From NCBI RefSeq assembly GCF_003473485.1, contig NC_053048.1:40482755-40546754 (forward strand): 64,000 nucleotides of DNA. The letters are read 5' to 3'. Positions within the stretch are counted from its first letter, which is position 1. Each line of letters starts with the position of its first letter. Below the pieces are notes generated by a model that did no database searches, had not been told where the DNA came from, and saw only the letters and a list, made by a program, of their open reading frames with translations. This DNA comes from Medicago truncatula. Taxonomy: Eukaryota > Streptophyta > Magnoliopsida > Fabales > Fabaceae. Below, in pieces: positions 63,214-64,000 of the stretch. Position numbers and translations under genes: made by a program.

Positions 63214-63684
63214 ATGCATGAAATGACAGACCCTGCATTATCCATCTACAATTTCCTGTCAAGAGAAGGTGCAAAAAGACATTACCCACCTCTACCACCA
63301 CCTTCAACACGCACTTTTCAGTGCCACTTCTGCCACCGCAAGTTCTACTCTTCTCAAGCTCTTGGTGGCCACCAGAACGCACACAAGCTAGAGAGAGCTG
63401 CTGCAAGAAGATCAACCAAGCCTCTCCATAATTTTCATCATCATCATCATCATAACAATAATAATGGGTCCTTTCACCCTTCTTCTCTTATAATCACTGA
63501 CCTAAGGCCCAAGCCCAAGCCCCAAAAAGAATCTGCTCGTTTCTTCCACAACTACCCCTTGCTAGAAGTTGAGCCTTTTCATCAGCTCCATGCTGGCACT
63601 TCCATAATTTCTCATGAATACGATACTCCTCCTCCTGCTGAACCTTCTGATCATGCCAATCTTGACCTCACCCTTCGTTTGTGA
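63214..63684 (+). CDS. single C2H2 zinc-finger protein with EAR repressor motif, 156 aa
   Basis: Small plant nuclear repressor of the QALGGH C2H2 class. The finger at residues 35-57 ([20 protein letters not shown], then NAH) has C37, C40, H53 and H57 as zinc ligands. It is followed by a basic LERAAARR stretch (nuclear localisation or DNA contact). A His/Asn-rich tract ([10 protein letters not shown]) spans about 75-84. The protein ends in an EAR motif, LDLTLRL, which recruits TOPLESS co-repressors in this family. Single exon, as usual for the class. The start at 63214 is the first ATG in frame; one three codons later is an alternative. The finger and tail resemble KNUCKLES/ZFP-type regulators, but I cannot assign the orthologue. 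Confidence 0.9.
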   Translation: MHEMTDPALSIYNFLSREGAKRHYPPLPPPSTRTFQCHFCHRKFYSSQALGGHQNAHKLERAAARRSTKPLHNFHHHHHHNNNNGSFHPSSLIITDLRPKPKPQKESARFFHNYPLLEVEPFHQLHAGTSIISHEYDTPPPAEPSDHANLDLTLRL

Positions 63685-64000
63685 AGCAAATTGTTTTTTT
63701 TAATGTTTCTCTTTGTCGTTAGTCTTTTATTTGTGGTCACAAACATTATCTAGTTTTAGTAGTAGTTTTTTTTTTATTTTTTATTTTTATGTTGACCATC
63801 ATGATATTACAACGAAAAAGGAGGTCTCTCTCTTCTGTTGATCACTTGGTATAATTTAATTATAAATATCAAATGTGGGTTTCAGACCAATTCTCAAGCT
63901 ACCGATGTTTAGGTTGTTTCCTATGAATCACGTATACTCTTTAGACTAGATGTCTCGGTGTCGGACACGTGTATTACACTGAATTATTGTGATTTTTTCA
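63685..64000 (+). other. zinc-finger gene 3' flank
   Basis: 3' UTR and downstream AT-rich DNA; nothing further was seen. Confidence 0.4.

Overview
This is a window of AT-rich plant nuclear DNA with short exons, GT..AG introns and dense MITE, LINE and LTR debris. Protein similarities and repeat families point to a dicot, most likely a legume of the Medicago/clover type; the species call is inference. No bacterial, viral or organellar segment was seen. All gene models were built by hand from exon phase and splice sites, without RNA data.

Layout. 1.85-2.36 kb: last exon of a GT14 (AGP beta-glucuronosyltransferase-like) gene whose earlier exons are not visible. 4.29-15.38 kb: an intact 19-exon BRF1-type TFIIIB gene (575 aa), with introns full of MITEs, an LTR-type insertion and a perfect 209-bp tandem duplication that copies the end of exon 14. 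18.2-19.36 and 22.2-24.3 kb: two broken partial copies of the same BRF1 gene, mixed with LINE fragments; the second carries its own promoter-like leader and an unrelated upstream exon. 26.03-26.62 kb (minus): a three-exon gene for a 95-aa secreted PSY-type peptide precursor. 32.06-34.37 kb: a CDF-type Dof transcription factor. 36.5-46.4 kb: a class III peroxidase cluster on the minus strand, with one intact gene (44.995-46.332), several decayed copies and one inverted fragment that forms a tail-to-tail hairpin. 49.88-52.73 kb (minus): an intact 7-exon TAD2 (tRNA adenosine-34 deaminase subunit). 56.0-59.1 kb: a duplicated gene for a small four-helix membrane protein (upstream copy dead, downstream copy intact). 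63.2-63.7 kb: a single-exon C2H2 zinc-finger/EAR repressor.

The genes are unrelated housekeeping, signalling and transcription functions, not a cluster or operon. What links them is mechanism: local duplication followed by decay (BRF1, peroxidase, membrane-protein gene), with MITEs inserted afterwards. Several MITEs can be dated by comparison with the paralogous copy that lacks them. At least four long-TIR elements share a GGGTTAA/AGGCTAAAAT-like terminus style; one has a perfect 9-bp target duplication, as in Mutator-derived elements.

The best candidates for overlooked biology are the hidden PSY-type gene, the peroxidase inverted repeat (possible siRNA source), and the promoter-like block inside BRF1 intron 9 that recurs in front of the truncated BRF1 copy, which keeps the TBP-binding block but has lost the zinc ribbon and cyclin folds.
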